This document shows, in pieces, positions 1-9,621 of a stretch of DNA of 64,000 nucleotides. The notes beneath the pieces were generated by a model. The model was not told the origin of the DNA. It did no database searches and saw only the letters and a program-made list of their open reading frames with translations. The DNA is from Xenorhabdus lircayensis. GTDB lineage: Bacteria; Pseudomonadota; Gammaproteobacteria; Enterobacterales; Enterobacteriaceae. A program made the position numbers and the translations under genes. How positions within the stretch are numbered: the stretch's first letter is position 1; the number at the start of each line of letters is the position of its first letter. The stretch lies in assembly GCF_016306625.1 (NCBI RefSeq), contig NZ_JACOII010000053.1:62001-126000 (forward strand). The letters are read 5' to 3'.

Positions 1-22
1 ACGCAGTTTTTGAATTACAACG

Positions 23-928
23 TTAATTAATTTCATCTTCCTGACGTAACATCTGACGTCCTAGTTTTAGCAGGGCGTCAGTGACTTTTCTCATCGCTCC
101 ACTCTCAGGGGCAAAACGATGCCAATAAAGCATACGGCGTTGGTACAGCCCTGGGGTTAAATCAACTAACTCACCAGCTTGCAGTTCCTTGCCGATTTGC
201 AAGTGTGGGATCATGCAACAAGTCGAGCCTTGCTTTGCCAATTGAACGAACGCTTCAGAAGAATTCACGATGTGGCAGGGCACACTACCCGGTGATAAAT
301 CAAAATTCTGTTGCAAAAATGCTTGATGCATATCATCCAGATGGTCGAATGCGACGGCAGGTGCTTTCAGTAATGCTGAACGAGTCACTCCATTTGGGAA
401 AAAACGCTTTGCGAAATCTGGAGAAGCAACAAACAGATAATCGAGGGCACCTAACTTATCAACTAAACAGCTTGGCAGAGGTTGAGATTGAATGCTAACC
501 GCCCCGACAACTTCCCCACGCCGCAAGAGTTCCTGAGTTCGGGTTTCATCTTCCACCTGAATGTTTAGCCGAATAGGTAAATCGGACAAAACAGGATGAA
601 GAGCCGGTAAAAGCCACGTAGCCAGACTATCCGCATTAACTGCGAGGGAGAGCAACAATGGGATATCATGACCATTTTCATCGCCGAGCCATTGTGCTTC
701 CAGCAATTCTACCTGCTGTAATAGCGCGAGCAGTTTTTGCCCTTGCTCTGTGGGGCGGGGTGGGACGGTACGAACCAATAGTGGCTGACCAAACAAATTT
801 TCTAATTGTTTAATTCTCTGGGATACCGCGGATTGGGTGATACAAAGTTTTTGTGCCGCCCGTTCGAAACCACGTTCTCGTATCACGGCATCTAATGCTT
901 GCAGAGATCGGTAATCAGGACGTTTCAT
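23..928 (-). CDS. argP: LysR-type regulator ArgP
   Basis: DNA-binding transcriptional activator of the LysR family, known in enterics to sense lysine/arginine and control argO, dapB and related genes. The first ~60 residues form the LysR helix-turn-helix ([20 protein letters not shown] region) and the rest is the periplasmic-binding-protein-like effector domain. I place the start at the internal ATG encoding [12 protein letters not shown] because this matches the E. coli N-terminus; a longer in-frame start at 997 would add 23 unsupported residues. About 301 aa, close to the usual 297. It is divergent from rpiA, the same neighbourhood as in E. coli. Confidence 0.95.
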   Translation of the reverse strand: MKRPDYRSLQALDAVIRERGFERAAQKLCITQSAVSQRIKQLENLFGQPLLVRTVPPRPTEQGQKLLALLQQVELLEAQWLGDENGHDIPLLLSLAVNADSLATWLLPALHPVLSDLPIRLNIQVEDETRTQELLRRGEVVGAVSIQSQPLPSCLVDKLGALDYLFVASPDFAKRFFPNGVTRSALLKAPAVAFDHLDDMHQAFLQQNFDLSPGSVPCHIVNSSEAFVQLAKQGSTCCMIPHLQIGKELQAGELVDLTPGLYQRRMLYWHRFAPESGAMRKVTDALLKLGRQMLRQEDEIN

Positions 929-1055
929 TGAAAATAAGATTCTCCGTTTATGTGGCCTAAATAGCACTATGCCATATTTTTTCGTGGGGTGAGGCAATAT
1001 TGTTTATACTAGCTGTCAGATTTTTCCTTGTAACTGATTATAGGCAGTGATTGAT

Positions 1056-1715
1056 ATGACTCAGGATGAACTGAAAAAGGCAGTAGGTTGGACAGCATTG
1101 GAATACGTCAAACCAGGCACAATCGTAGGTGTTGGTACAGGTTCAACAGCAGCGCATTTTATTGATGCGTTAGGAACTATCAAAGATAAAATTGAAGGTG
1201 CGGTGTCTAGCTCAGAAGCATCGACTGAGAAACTGAAAAGCCTCGGAATTCCTGTACTTGACTGCAATGATGTTGACACGTTGGATATTTATGTTGATGG
1301 CGCTGATGAAATTAACGGTCAGATGCAGATGATCAAAGGCGGTGGAGCAGCATTAACCCGAGAGAAAATCATTGCCGCTGTTGCGAAGAAATTTATCTGC
1401 ATTATTGATTCGTCTAAGCAAGTGGATGTGTTGGGTAAATTCCCACTGCCGGTTGAAGTTATCCCCATGGCACGTGCTTATGTTACCCGTGAGCTGGCTA
1501 AATTGGGAGGAACACCGGTTTACCGTGAAAACGTGGTGACAGATAATGGCAATGACATTCTGGACGTCCACAATCTTTCCATTGTTGATCCCATTGAATT
1601 AGAAAGCAAAATCAATGCTATCGCTGGCGTGGTAACTGTTGGCCTCTTTGCCAATCGTGGCGCTAACGTGGTGTTGGTAGGGACTTCGGACGGAGTTAAA
1701 ACAATCACGGCGTAA
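1056..1715 (+). CDS. rpiA: Ribose-5-phosphate isomerase A
   Basis: Interconverts ribose 5-phosphate and ribulose 5-phosphate in the non-oxidative pentose phosphate pathway; cytoplasmic. 219 aa from the ATG at 1056. The phosphate loop [10 protein letters not shown] and the catalytic/ligand residues Asp81, Asp84, Lys94 and Glu103 fall at the E. coli numbering, which supports this start over an in-frame GTG nine bases upstream. An AGG-containing ribosome site lies just before it. Single-gene unit ended by a strong hairpin at 1723. Confidence 0.97.
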   Translation: MTQDELKKAVGWTALEYVKPGTIVGVGTGSTAAHFIDALGTIKDKIEGAVSSSEASTEKLKSLGIPVLDCNDVDTLDIYVDGADEINGQMQMIKGGGAALTREKIIAAVAKKFICIIDSSKQVDVLGKFPLPVEVIPMARAYVTRELAKLGGTPVYRENVVTDNGNDILDVHNLSIVDPIELESKINAIAGVVTVGLFANRGANVVLVGTSDGVKTITA

Positions 1716-1722
1716 TCGTTTA

Positions 1723-1757
1723 TTGAAGGCAGAATATTCTGCCTTCAAAATATTTTT
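1723..1757 (+). terminator. Rho-independent terminator after rpiA
   Basis: Twelve-base arms (TTGAAGGCAGAA / TTCTGCCTTCAA) with a two-base loop, followed within a few bases by TATTTTT. It lies directly after the rpiA stop and separates it from serA. Confidence 0.8.
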
Positions 1758-1783
1758 GTACTTATACAAAAAAAGAAAATTTG

Positions 1784-1797
1784 GTGATATATATCAC
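1784..1797. promoter_or_regulatory. Candidate CRP site upstream of serA
   Basis: GTGATATATATCAC matches the CRP core GTGA-N6-TCAC perfectly; the flanking T and A of the full consensus are G on both sides. It lies about 190 bp upstream of the serA start in a 270-bp intergenic region. In E. coli serA is known to be controlled by Lrp and cAMP-CRP, so the position is plausible. Occupancy is inference. Confidence 0.5.
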
Positions 1798-1986
1798 GTT
1801 TATGTCTATGTAAGCATCAAAATCCTGCTTTTTTTCTGTAACTTGTTATTTTATTTTGCATAACAACTTATTTACTGTTGCTTATTCTGTGACATGAGCA
1901 ATCGATTGTATTGCCGTTGTCGTTTTTTTTGTTATTTTGGTGGAATCGATATGCGTTATGAAAATGAGTACAACTAGGGCGGGCAA

Positions 1987-3228
1987 ATGGTTAAGGTATC
2001 TTTAGAAAAGGATAAAATTAAATTTCTGCTACTGGAAGGCGTTCATCAAAGCACAGTAGACAACTTAAAAGCAGCAGGGTACAGCAATATTGAATATCAC
2101 AAAGGGGCACTAGAACCTGAAGCGCTGAAAGAAGCGATTCGTGATGTTCGCTTTGTGGGGATTCGTTCCCGTACCCAGTTGACTGAAGAGATTTTCGCCG
2201 CAGCGGAGAAACTGGTTGCAGTCGGATGTTTTTGTATTGGTACCAACCAAGTTGATCTGAAAGCCGCAGCAAAACGCGGTATTCCTGTATTTAATGCGCC
2301 ATTCTCCAATACTCGTTCAGTAGCTGAAATGGTATTGGGTGAACTGTTGTTGTTATTGCGCCGTATTCCGGAGGCGAATGCGAAAGCACACAATGGTGTA
2401 TGGGATAAACAGGCAAAGGGTTGTTATGAAGCGCGCGGGAAAAAACTAGGTATCATTGGTTACGGCCATATTGGTACACAGCTTGGTATTTTGGCTGAAA
2501 GTATCGGTTTGAATGTCTACTTCTATGATATTGAACATAAATTACCATTGGGTAATGCACAGCAAGTTCATCATTTGTCTGAATTGTTGAATATGAGTGA
2601 TGTTGTGAGCCTGCACGTTCCTGAAACTGCTTCAACCAAAAATATGATAGGGGCAGAAGAATTAGAACTAATGAAGCCAGGTTCAATTTTGATCAATGCA
2701 TCACGGGGTACCGTAATAGATATTCCAGCATTGAGTGAAGCGTTGGAGATTGGGCATCTTTCTGGTGCTGCGATTGATGTATTTCCAATAGAGCCTGCAA
2801 CAAACAGCGATCCTTTCATTTCACCATTAAGCAAGTTTGATAACGTACTGCTGACGCCGCATATCGGGGGGTCGACACAAGAAGCCCAACAGAACATCGG
2901 TTATGAAGTCGCGGGTAAACTGGTCAAATACTCTGACAATGGTTCTACGCTGTCAGCAGTCAATTTCCCAGAAGTTTCACTCCCTGTCCATGCCAAGGAT
3001 ACTAACCGATTACTGCATATCCATGAAAACCGTCCAGGTATCTTGACCAGCATCAACCAAGTGTTCACTAATCAAGAAATCAATATTGAAGCACAATACC
3101 TACGGACTGAAGGCAATATTGGTTATGTGGTGATCGATATCACGACGCAGAATCCAGCTCAAGCCGAATTGGTATTGCAACAATTGAAAGCCGTGCCTGG
3201 CACGATCCGTTCTCGTTTGCTTTACTGA
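1987..3228 (+). CDS. serA: D-3-phosphoglycerate dehydrogenase
   Basis: Catalyses the first committed step of serine synthesis, oxidising 3-phosphoglycerate with NAD+. 413 aa, three more than E. coli, from a small insertion before the C-terminal ACT domain (~340-413), which binds serine for feedback inhibition. The Rossmann motif GYGHIGTQLG and the catalytic Arg240 (NASRGT), Glu269 and His292 (TPHIGGS) are present. The start ATG follows GGGCGGGCAA and matches the E. coli N-terminus MxKVSLEKDKIKF. Serine made here feeds the glycine-cleavage/one-carbon genes encoded downstream in the window. Confidence 0.97.
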   Translation: MVKVSLEKDKIKFLLLEGVHQSTVDNLKAAGYSNIEYHKGALEPEALKEAIRDVRFVGIRSRTQLTEEIFAAAEKLVAVGCFCIGTNQVDLKAAAKRGIPVFNAPFSNTRSVAEMVLGELLLLLRRIPEANAKAHNGVWDKQAKGCYEARGKKLGIIGYGHIGTQLGILAESIGLNVYFYDIEHKLPLGNAQQVHHLSELLNMSDVVSLHVPETASTKNMIGAEELELMKPGSILINASRGTVIDIPALSEALEIGHLSGAAIDVFPIEPATNSDPFISPLSKFDNVLLTPHIGGSTQEAQQNIGYEVAGKLVKYSDNGSTLSAVNFPEVSLPVHAKDTNRLLHIHENRPGILTSINQVFTNQEINIEAQYLRTEGNIGYVVIDITTQNPAQAELVLQQLKAVPGTIRSRLLY

Positions 3229-3247
3229 TTAACTTTACTGCTCAAAA

Positions 3248-3281
3248 AGAAGGGGTTATTGAAGAAACAATAGCCTCTTCT
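3248..3281. terminator. Hairpin between convergent serA and fau
   Basis: Fourteen-base imperfect stem (AGAAGGGGTTATTG with CAATAGCCTCTTCT, two G-U pairs) between the convergent ends of serA and fau. No long T-run on either side, so it is a probable but not classic terminator. Confidence 0.5.
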
Positions 3282-3295
3282 GATAATTTAAAGTT

Positions 3296-3892
3296 TCACG
3301 TCCACCGCCATACTTTTTCTGGTGTAATGATTTCTGGCAGAGGAATATCCCAACTTGCACTGGGTAATGTTTCGACTAACTGAAAGTCGTGTGCCAATCC
3401 AATAGGATAAAAATGCTGTTGTTGCCATTTGGCGAGAGTCCTATCGTAAAATCCACCACCCATGCCTAAACGTTGCCCTGTGCAGTCGAAAGCAACGAGT
3501 GGAATAAACATGACATCAAGCTCAGAGACGGGCAACACCAGCCGGATATCCAACGCAGGCTCTTCTATATTAAAGTGGTTCCGAACGAGGGGCGTATCAG
3601 CGCAATAACGCAGGAACAGTAGATGATGCCGGCTGAAAGGATGCAATATTGGCAAGTAGACCTGTTTATTTTGTTGCCAAAGTTGTTGAATCAACGGGCG
3701 TGTATCTAATTCCCCATCAAAAGGGAGATATAGGGCAATTTTGTTGGCTTGCTGAATCTTCGGATGAGCTATAACCTGTCTGGCTGCTTGTCGGGAAAAT
3801 TGCGATTGTTGTTCAGGGGATAGACTTTGACGCAGTTGTCGAAAGTTTTTCCGAATCGATTTTCGGAGAGAAAAAAAAGAATCTGATTGCAT
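3296..3892 (-). CDS. fau: 5-formyltetrahydrofolate cyclo-ligase
   Basis: ATP-dependent conversion of 5-formyl-THF to 5,10-methenyl-THF (YgfA/Fau). 198 aa with the family's C-terminal signature RLGMGGGFYDRTLAKW. It sits directly downstream of 6S RNA on the same strand, the conserved zapA-ssrS-fau arrangement in which fau is co-transcribed with the RNA. An upstream in-frame ATG is absent, so the start at 3892 (MQSDSFFSLRK) is used. Confidence 0.93.
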   Translation of the reverse strand: MQSDSFFSLRKSIRKNFRQLRQSLSPEQQSQFSRQAARQVIAHPKIQQANKIALYLPFDGELDTRPLIQQLWQQNKQVYLPILHPFSRHHLLFLRYCADTPLVRNHFNIEEPALDIRLVLPVSELDVMFIPLVAFDCTGQRLGMGGGFYDRTLAKWQQQHFYPIGLAHDFQLVETLPSASWDIPLPEIITPEKVWRWT

Positions 3893-3940
3893 GATACCTG
3901 CCTATTAATGCAGAAAAGAATACAAAACAGATAAAGATGG

Positions 3941-4125
3941 GGATTCTCCAAGATGCCGTTGCAGGTGGTAACCCTTGAACCCTTGGTTCAAGGTGAACGC
4001 AGTGTTGCTTCTATTAGGCTTCTTAGTCTGGGCCAAGCATGCTCACAAAAAGCAGATCACCACATTCTATGGAGATGAAATATCGGCTCAGGGGACTTAC
4101 CTGCTCACGAACACCTCAGAGAAAT
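3941..4125 (-). ncRNA. ssrS: 6S RNA
   Basis: About 185 nt on the minus strand. It begins ATTTCTCTGAGGTGTTCG, contains CCCCTGAGCCGATATTTCAT and GTGAGCATGC, then CACCTTGAACCAAGGGTTC, and closes near GGAGAATCC, all matching the E. coli 6S RNA path, with complementary ends that form the closing stem. Binds sigma-70 RNA polymerase and dampens housekeeping transcription in stationary phase. Lies between zapA and fau, as in other enterics. Ends are estimated by similarity to E. coli. Confidence 0.93.
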
Positions 4126-4277
4126 TTTTTTGCTGCTTAAACCACCTAAATAGGCTCTTAAGCAGCGTTATGAAGCCTATTGTATGGAACTAAATGAAGA
4201 AAGCAACTGCTTATATTAATCTATAGTGACTACTGCCTGATTTATCAACAAGACTCAGTTTATTGACAGATGGAGTA

Positions 4278-4583
4278 TCAAGTAATTTTACCTTGTTCTA
4301 ACAATGCTTTTTCAATGGTCTGCTGGAGCATTTTTATTTTTTGTTCCATGTTGTAGGAATAATCACGGGTTTTCATCTTCTCCTGTGCCAACTCGTGACA
4401 GACATTCAGTGCTACAATAAAAACCAGTTGCTCAGTGTTAGTTACTCTGGTGCGTTCTTTGAGGTTATGTAAACGCTGATCAAGTTCCTCAGCAGCAGCT
4501 TGCAATGCTTCTATCTGCTCTGGTGGACAATTGACACGTAATGACCGCCCAAAAATCTGAATATCTACTGGTTGTGCAGACAT
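4278..4583 (-). CDS. zapA: Cell division protein ZapA
   Basis: Cytoplasmic Z-ring-associated protein that crosslinks FtsZ filaments. 101 aa, slightly shorter than the 109 aa of E. coli. The N-terminal half holds [20 protein letters not shown] and the C-terminal half is a coiled coil ending [15 protein letters not shown]; the E. coli tail beyond this point is missing. Transcribed towards 6S RNA and fau. Confidence 0.95.
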   Translation of the reverse strand: MSAQPVDIQIFGRSLRVNCPPEQIEALQAAAEELDQRLHNLKERTRVTNTEQLVFIVALNVCHELAQEKMKTRDYSYNMEQKIKMLQQTIEKALLEQGKIT

Positions 4584-4628
4584 GACACCTTCCTGATTTA
4601 TTACTGTGCCGATACCTTGATTTTGACA

Positions 4629-4694
4629 TATACCCCTTACCTTTCAAATTGCCGCTTTATTGGCTGTGTTACAACTTGAAATCTATTGGGTATA
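4629..4694. repeat. Short palindromic dispersed repeat (TATACCC...GGGTATA)
   Basis: A ~66-bp imperfect inverted repeat: TATACCC and TTTCAAATTG on the left, CAACTTGAAA and GGGTATA on the right. The right arm CAACTTGAAATCTATTGGG recurs at 53615. It resembles the short intergenic repeats with GGGTATA ends known in Photorhabdus, Xenorhabdus and Yersinia-type enterics. It sits between the divergent zapA and ygfB. Confidence 0.6.
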
Positions 4695-4847
4695 AATTAA
4701 ATTTTGATATAAAAGCAAGGCCGACACTAATCATTACCGTACAATACCAAAAGCCCCCTCCTTATATCGGTGTGTGCTGTCTGGTATAGCGACTCCCCTT
4801 GATGGTAGCATAGTATAAACTTATATCGCCAACGATGATCAATATAC

Positions 4848-5426
4848 ATGTCTATACAAAGCTCATTACCTAATTATCAATCATTTGATGAAATTTTGCA
4901 TCAACAGTCCGTTGCGCTGACCGCAGCAGAAATGCATGGCTTAATCAGTGGATTACTATGTGGTGGAAATCATGATAGTAGTTGGCAGGCATTGGTGCAT
5001 GATCTGGCTAATGATGGTCTGGCATTTTCTCAGATTCTGTCTATCCCGCTCAGGGAATTGTACGAAACGACATTTGAATCACTGGATGACAGTAGTTTTG
5101 CTTTTAATCTACTACTTCCTGATGAAGAGGCGGGGATTTTTGAATGCGCCGATGCATTATCGGGATGGGTGAACCATTTTTTACTGGGATTGGGTGTGGC
5201 GAATCCAAAATTGACAGAAAAGCCGGAAATTCAGGAAATTGTCACTGATTTACGTAACATCGGTATGCTGGGGTATGACGAAAGCGAAGATCAGGAAGAA
5301 TTGTCTCAAGCCCTTGAGGAAGTGTTGGAATATGTTCGTGTTGCAGTCCAACTTTGCTACATCGCTTTAATGACGCCGAAAACCTCAGGTAGTGCAAAAA
5401 AAAATGAAAAGCCAACGCTGCACTGA
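4848..5426 (+). CDS. ygfB: YgfB family protein (UPF0149)
   Basis: 192 aa, UPF0149 family of small all-helical cytoplasmic proteins without an assigned enzymatic activity. Recognised by [19 protein letters not shown], the [12 protein letters not shown] segment and the acidic [15 protein letters not shown] run, ending KPTLH exactly like E. coli YgfB. Heads the ygfB-pepP-ubiH-ubiI run, the conserved enterobacterial order; 44 bp precede pepP. Confidence 0.93.
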   Translation: MSIQSSLPNYQSFDEILHQQSVALTAAEMHGLISGLLCGGNHDSSWQALVHDLANDGLAFSQILSIPLRELYETTFESLDDSSFAFNLLLPDEEAGIFECADALSGWVNHFLLGLGVANPKLTEKPEIQEIVTDLRNIGMLGYDESEDQEELSQALEEVLEYVRVAVQLCYIALMTPKTSGSAKKNEKPTLH

Positions 5427-5470
5427 TTGGCGATAAACCGACTAATAATAATGAAACCGCAGGAGAGGGT

Positions 5471-6787
5471 ATGACTAAACAAGAATATTTATCCCGTCGT
5501 CAGGCATTATTGTCAAAAATGGCACCGGCCAGTGCGGCCATTATTTTTTCTGCTTCGCCCGCGAGACGTAATTCAGATAGCGAATATCCCTATCGTCAGC
5601 ACAGTGATTTTCTTTACCTGACAGGGTTCAGTGAGCCGGAAGCAGTTCTGATACTGATCAAAAGCGATGAAACTCACAATCATAGTGTGTTGTTTAATCG
5701 TGTTCGCGATTTGACTGCGGAAATTTGGTTTGGTCGTCGTCTTGGGCAAGAAGCTGCTCTGGAAAAACTGGGGGTGGATCGCGCCCTGCCATCCAATGAT
5801 CTCAATGAGCAGCTCTATCTGCTATTGAATGGCTTAGAAGTGGTTTATCACGCCCAAGGAGAGTTTGAATACGCTGATAACATCGTATTTAGTGCCCTGG
5901 ATAAATTGCGTAAAAATAGTCGTCGTAACCTCAGTGCTCCATCTGTTATGTCGGATTGGCGTCCGTGGCTGCATGAAATGCGCTTGTTTAAATCGGACGC
6001 TGAACTAGCAATCATGCGTAAAGCTGGAGAAATCAGTGCACAGGCGCATACGAGAGCGATGCAGGCTTGCCGTCCTGACATGTTTGAATACCAGCTTGAA
6101 GCCGAAATTCATTATGAATTTACCTGTCAGGGCGCACGTTATCCTGCCTATAACACCATAGTTGGTGCGGGAGAAAATGCCTGTATTCTGCATTACACTG
6201 AAAATGAACGCCGAATGAAAGACGGTGATTTAGTGTTGATCGATGCAGGATGTGAGCATGAAGGATATGCAGGCGACATTACGCGGACATTCCCAGTCAA
6301 TGGCAAGTTTACGCGCCCCCAACGTGAAATTTATGACATTGTTCTAGAAGCCATCAACGTCTCCCTTGAACTGTACAAGCCAGGCATCAGTATCCGAGAA
6401 GTCACGGAGCAGGTTGTGCGCATTATGGTTAAGGGGTTGGTGAAATTGGGGATTATGCATGGTGAAGTCGAACAATTGATCGAAACCAGTGCTTACCGCC
6501 AATTTTTCATGCATGGTTTGAGTCACTGGTTGGGATTGGACGTACATGATGTGGGCTATTACGGTGTCGATCGCGATCGCATTCTGGAGCCGGGCATGGT
6601 GTTGACTGTGGAACCGGGGCTTTACATTGCACCGGATGCGGATGTTCCACCGGAATACCGTGGTATCGGTATCCGCATTGAAGACGACATCGTGATAACG
6701 GAAACAGGGAATGAAAACCTGACAGAACATGTCGTGAAAGAGCCGGATGAGATAGAAGCGCTGATGGCGCTGGCAAGACAGGGTTAA
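5471..6787 (+). CDS. pepP: Xaa-Pro aminopeptidase
   Basis: Di-manganese aminopeptidase that removes an N-terminal residue preceding proline; cytoplasmic. 438 aa. N-terminal domain ~1-175, then the pita-bread catalytic domain with the metal ligands in VLIDAGCE, YAGDITRTF, FMHGLSHWLGLDVHD, LTVEPGLY and GIRIEDD. AGGAGAGG precedes the ATG. 24 bp upstream of ubiH, so probably in one operon with the ubiquinone hydroxylases. Confidence 0.96.
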   Translation: MTKQEYLSRRQALLSKMAPASAAIIFSASPARRNSDSEYPYRQHSDFLYLTGFSEPEAVLILIKSDETHNHSVLFNRVRDLTAEIWFGRRLGQEAALEKLGVDRALPSNDLNEQLYLLLNGLEVVYHAQGEFEYADNIVFSALDKLRKNSRRNLSAPSVMSDWRPWLHEMRLFKSDAELAIMRKAGEISAQAHTRAMQACRPDMFEYQLEAEIHYEFTCQGARYPAYNTIVGAGENACILHYTENERRMKDGDLVLIDAGCEHEGYAGDITRTFPVNGKFTRPQREIYDIVLEAINVSLELYKPGISIREVTEQVVRIMVKGLVKLGIMHGEVEQLIETSAYRQFFMHGLSHWLGLDVHDVGYYGVDRDRILEPGMVLTVEPGLYIAPDADVPPEYRGIGIRIEDDIVITETGNENLTEHVVKEPDEIEALMALARQG

Positions 6788-6811
6788 GGTCAAAGTAATC
6801 AGGAAGTTATA

Positions 6812-8002
6812 ATGAACGTGATTATCGTGGGCGGAGGAATGGCAGGGGCCATATTGGCACTGGCTATTTCTTCGTTGAGTCGGGGGCAATTGCAAGTCTC
6901 CTTGATTGAAGCGGTAGAACCCACTCAGGAGCATCCCGGTTTTGATGCAAGGGCTATTGCCTTGGCTTATGGTACATGTCAGCGCTTGAATCAGATAGAT
7001 GTTTGGTCGGCGCTGAAACATTGTGTTACCCCAATAACTCACGTTCATGTCAGCGATCGTGGCCTTAGCGGTTTCGTCAATATCCGCGCCAATGACTATG
7101 ACATTCCGGCATTGGGTAATGTGATTGAATTGCATGATGCCGGAATCCATCTGTTTGATTTATTAAAACAGTCACCGAATATCAAACTTTACTGTCCGGC
7201 TAAAGTGCATTCCGTCGAGCGCTTGGAAACGTCCGTGATTGTTACGCTGGATAATGGCGAAAAGCTAACTGGTGAATTGCTGGTGGCTGCGGATGGTAGC
7301 CATTCTGCTATAGCTCAAGCGTGCAATATTCCATATCAGCGACAATCTTATGGTCAGGTGGCGATTATCGCGAATGTCCTGACTTCAGAACATCCTCAAG
7401 GAAGGGCATTCGAGCGTTTTACTGAACATGGCCCGTTGGCACTATTGCCTATGTCTGAAGGACGCAGTTCTCTGGTATGGTGCCATCCGTTGGAAAAACA
7501 GTCAGAAATTAACCGCTGGAGTCAGAACGAATTCCTCCAACACCTGCAAAAAGCGTTTGGTTGGCGTTTGGGCAAAATGTTGGAAACGGGTCAGCGGCAC
7601 AGCTATCCACTGGCTTTATCGACATCCAGTAGGCAGGTCAGTCATCGTCTGGCACTGGTGGGAAATGCGTCCCAAACTTTGCACCCGATTGCTGGGCAGG
7701 GTTTTAACTTAGGGATGCGTGACGTTATGACGTTGGCACAGATCATTTCGGAAGCGGCGGTTTCAGGGCAGGATATTGGTGCCTATAACGTATTGGCTCA
7801 ATATCAGCAGCAGCGTCATGCAGATCGTGAAACGACCATTGGTATCACGGATGGGTTGGTCAGGTTATTCGCCAATGACTACTTGCCGTTAAAGATTGGG
7901 CGTAATCTTGGCTTGATGACAATGGAAATATTACCGCCGATGCGGGATCTATTTGCCCGCCAGACATTGGGTTGGGTTGCCCAGTCACCATTGGCAGATT
8001 AA
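6812..8002 (+). CDS. ubiH: 2-octaprenyl-6-methoxyphenyl hydroxylase
   Basis: FAD-dependent monooxygenase of aerobic ubiquinone synthesis. 396 aa. The FAD-binding GGGMAGA motif is at the N-terminus and the family's second FAD motif is seen as GNASQTLHPIAGQGFNLG. The DG motif reads VLVAADGSHS-like (LLVAADGSHSAI). Followed after 14 bp by its paralogue ubiI. Confidence 0.96.
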   Translation: MNVIIVGGGMAGAILALAISSLSRGQLQVSLIEAVEPTQEHPGFDARAIALAYGTCQRLNQIDVWSALKHCVTPITHVHVSDRGLSGFVNIRANDYDIPALGNVIELHDAGIHLFDLLKQSPNIKLYCPAKVHSVERLETSVIVTLDNGEKLTGELLVAADGSHSAIAQACNIPYQRQSYGQVAIIANVLTSEHPQGRAFERFTEHGPLALLPMSEGRSSLVWCHPLEKQSEINRWSQNEFLQHLQKAFGWRLGKMLETGQRHSYPLALSTSSRQVSHRLALVGNASQTLHPIAGQGFNLGMRDVMTLAQIISEAAVSGQDIGAYNVLAQYQQQRHADRETTIGITDGLVRLFANDYLPLKIGRNLGLMTMEILPPMRDLFARQTLGWVAQSPLAD

Positions 8003-8016
8003 GAGGAAAGAAAAAC

Positions 8017-9249
8017 ATGCAATCATTTGATGTGGTCATCGCAGGGGGTGGTATGGTTGGCCTTGCGCTGGCCTGTGGTTTGCAAGGTAGCGGTTTGCGC
8101 ATCGCGATTGTAGAAGAACATCCACCGACAGAGACATTTGATGGCAGTGATGAACATGCGTTGCGTGTTTCGGCCATCAATGCAGCCAGTGAGCGATTAC
8201 TAACCCATCTTGGTGTCTGGCAGAATATTCTCGCGATGCGAGCTAGCCCTTATCAGGGCATGGAAGTTTGGGATCAGGATAGTTTCGGCCGTATTCAGTT
8301 CAATGCGGCGGAAAATGGTCTGACACATCTTGGGCATATTATCGAAAACCATGTGATCAGACAGGCGCTTTGGCTACGTGTAGAAAGCCTGCCAGATGTG
8401 ACGTTTTTTACCCCATCCTCTCTCAAGAATGTTGCTTGGGGAGAAAACGAAGCCTTCATGACCTTATCAGATGGGGGCATGCTGACTTCGCGCCTGGTCA
8501 TCGGTGCAGATGGTGCTCATTCTTGGTTGCGCCAGCATGCCGATATTCCGCTGGCCTTCTGGGATTATGAGCACCATGCATTGGTAGCAACCATTCGAAC
8601 TGAAGAGCCTCATGAAGGTGTTGCGCGTCAGGTTTTCCACGGTGATGGAATACTGGCCTTCCTTCCGTTGTCTGATCCTCATTTATGTTCGATTGTTTGG
8701 TCACTACCAGCGGAATCTGCGCAGCAGCGCAAATCCATAGAACCTGAATTGTTTAATCGACGGTTGAGCGTGACCTTTGACATGCGGCTTGGACGATGTG
8801 AACTGATCAGTGAGCGACAAACCATCCCATTGATGGGGCGTTATGCCCGTAACTTTGCCGCGCACCGATTAGCACTATTGGGTGATGCGGCACATACCAT
8901 CCACCCTTTGGCGGGTCAGGGCGTCAACCTGGGATTTATGGATGTAGCTGAACTGATTGGTGAATTGAGCCGTTTGAATCGGCAGGGAAAAGACATTGGT
9001 CAGTATCTCTATTTGGGGCGTTATGAACGTCGCCGTAAACACAGTGCTGCGGTCATGTTGGCAGGAATGCAGGGATTCCGTCAGTTATTTGATGGTAATA
9101 ACCCAGCTAAAAAGTTATTGCGTGGTATTGGATTAGCGTTGGCCGATCACTTACCGGGAATGAAACCGCAATTGCTTCGCCATGCAATGGGACTAAACGA
9201 TCTTCCTGACTGGCTTATTTCTCAAACCTCTTCGGTTGAAAAAATCTAA
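8017..9249 (+). CDS. ubiI: 2-octaprenylphenol C5-hydroxylase (VisC)
   Basis: FAD monooxygenase catalysing C5 hydroxylation in aerobic ubiquinone synthesis. 410 aa from the ATG at 8017, preceded by AAGAGGAAAG; a longer in-frame start at 7972 lies inside ubiH and is not supported. Motifs: GGGMVGLALACGLQGSGL (FAD), VIGADGAHSWLR, and GDAAHTIHPLAGQGVNLGF. Last gene of the ygfB-pepP-ubiH-ubiI run. Confidence 0.96.
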   Translation: MQSFDVVIAGGGMVGLALACGLQGSGLRIAIVEEHPPTETFDGSDEHALRVSAINAASERLLTHLGVWQNILAMRASPYQGMEVWDQDSFGRIQFNAAENGLTHLGHIIENHVIRQALWLRVESLPDVTFFTPSSLKNVAWGENEAFMTLSDGGMLTSRLVIGADGAHSWLRQHADIPLAFWDYEHHALVATIRTEEPHEGVARQVFHGDGILAFLPLSDPHLCSIVWSLPAESAQQRKSIEPELFNRRLSVTFDMRLGRCELISERQTIPLMGRYARNFAAHRLALLGDAAHTIHPLAGQGVNLGFMDVAELIGELSRLNRQGKDIGQYLYLGRYERRRKHSAAVMLAGMQGFRQLFDGNNPAKKLLRGIGLALADHLPGMKPQLLRHAMGLNDLPDWLISQTSSVEKI

Positions 9250-9621
9250 TTCAGTCTCTCATTTAGGATTAGTTTTTCTCATATTAGACTAAGGTGTGCT
9301 CAGTTGATTTACTTCACACTTTAGTCATTTTCTAATCAAAAAAGATTGTTTCCTGCCGTTTGTTACAAATATTGAGTGTCTTGACGCAATAAATTAGACA
9401 AAAATTCTGCATGATAGTGAACGTGTTTTCAGATTATCACTCCAGTGCAGCTAATTTATTTTATGGTTCATTTCTATTTTCAGTGATAACTTCTGATTCC
9501 AAGGTATCGTTTGCGTGATTAACCGCTTCTTTGCTTCATGATCCAACACCTGCCGGTTAATACGCCACATGTTTTTTCAGGTCACGAATGTTTTCATGTC
9601 AAGAATGGAAAGAGGGAAATA
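9246..9621 (+). promoter_or_regulatory. gcv operon control region
   Basis: 372 bp without a gene between ubiI and gcvT. It holds six copies of the pentamer CTAAT/ATTAG (9246, 9268, 9283, 9332, 9393, 9451); CTAAT is the reported core of GcvA sites in the E. coli gcvT promoter. TTGACG at 9381 is a possible -35 element, but no -10 at proper spacing is convincing. AGAGGGAAATA just before 9622 is the gcvT ribosome site. No glycine riboswitch fold was recognised. Confidence 0.5.

Noticed and set aside
3975..4193. 72-codon plus-strand frame starting MNPWFKVNAV
   Set aside because: It lies antisense to 6S RNA; its sequence is explained by the conserved RNA and has no ribosome site.
6344..7150. 268-codon minus-strand frame
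   Set aside because: Antisense to pepP and ubiH, both clearly genuine; no conserved motif.
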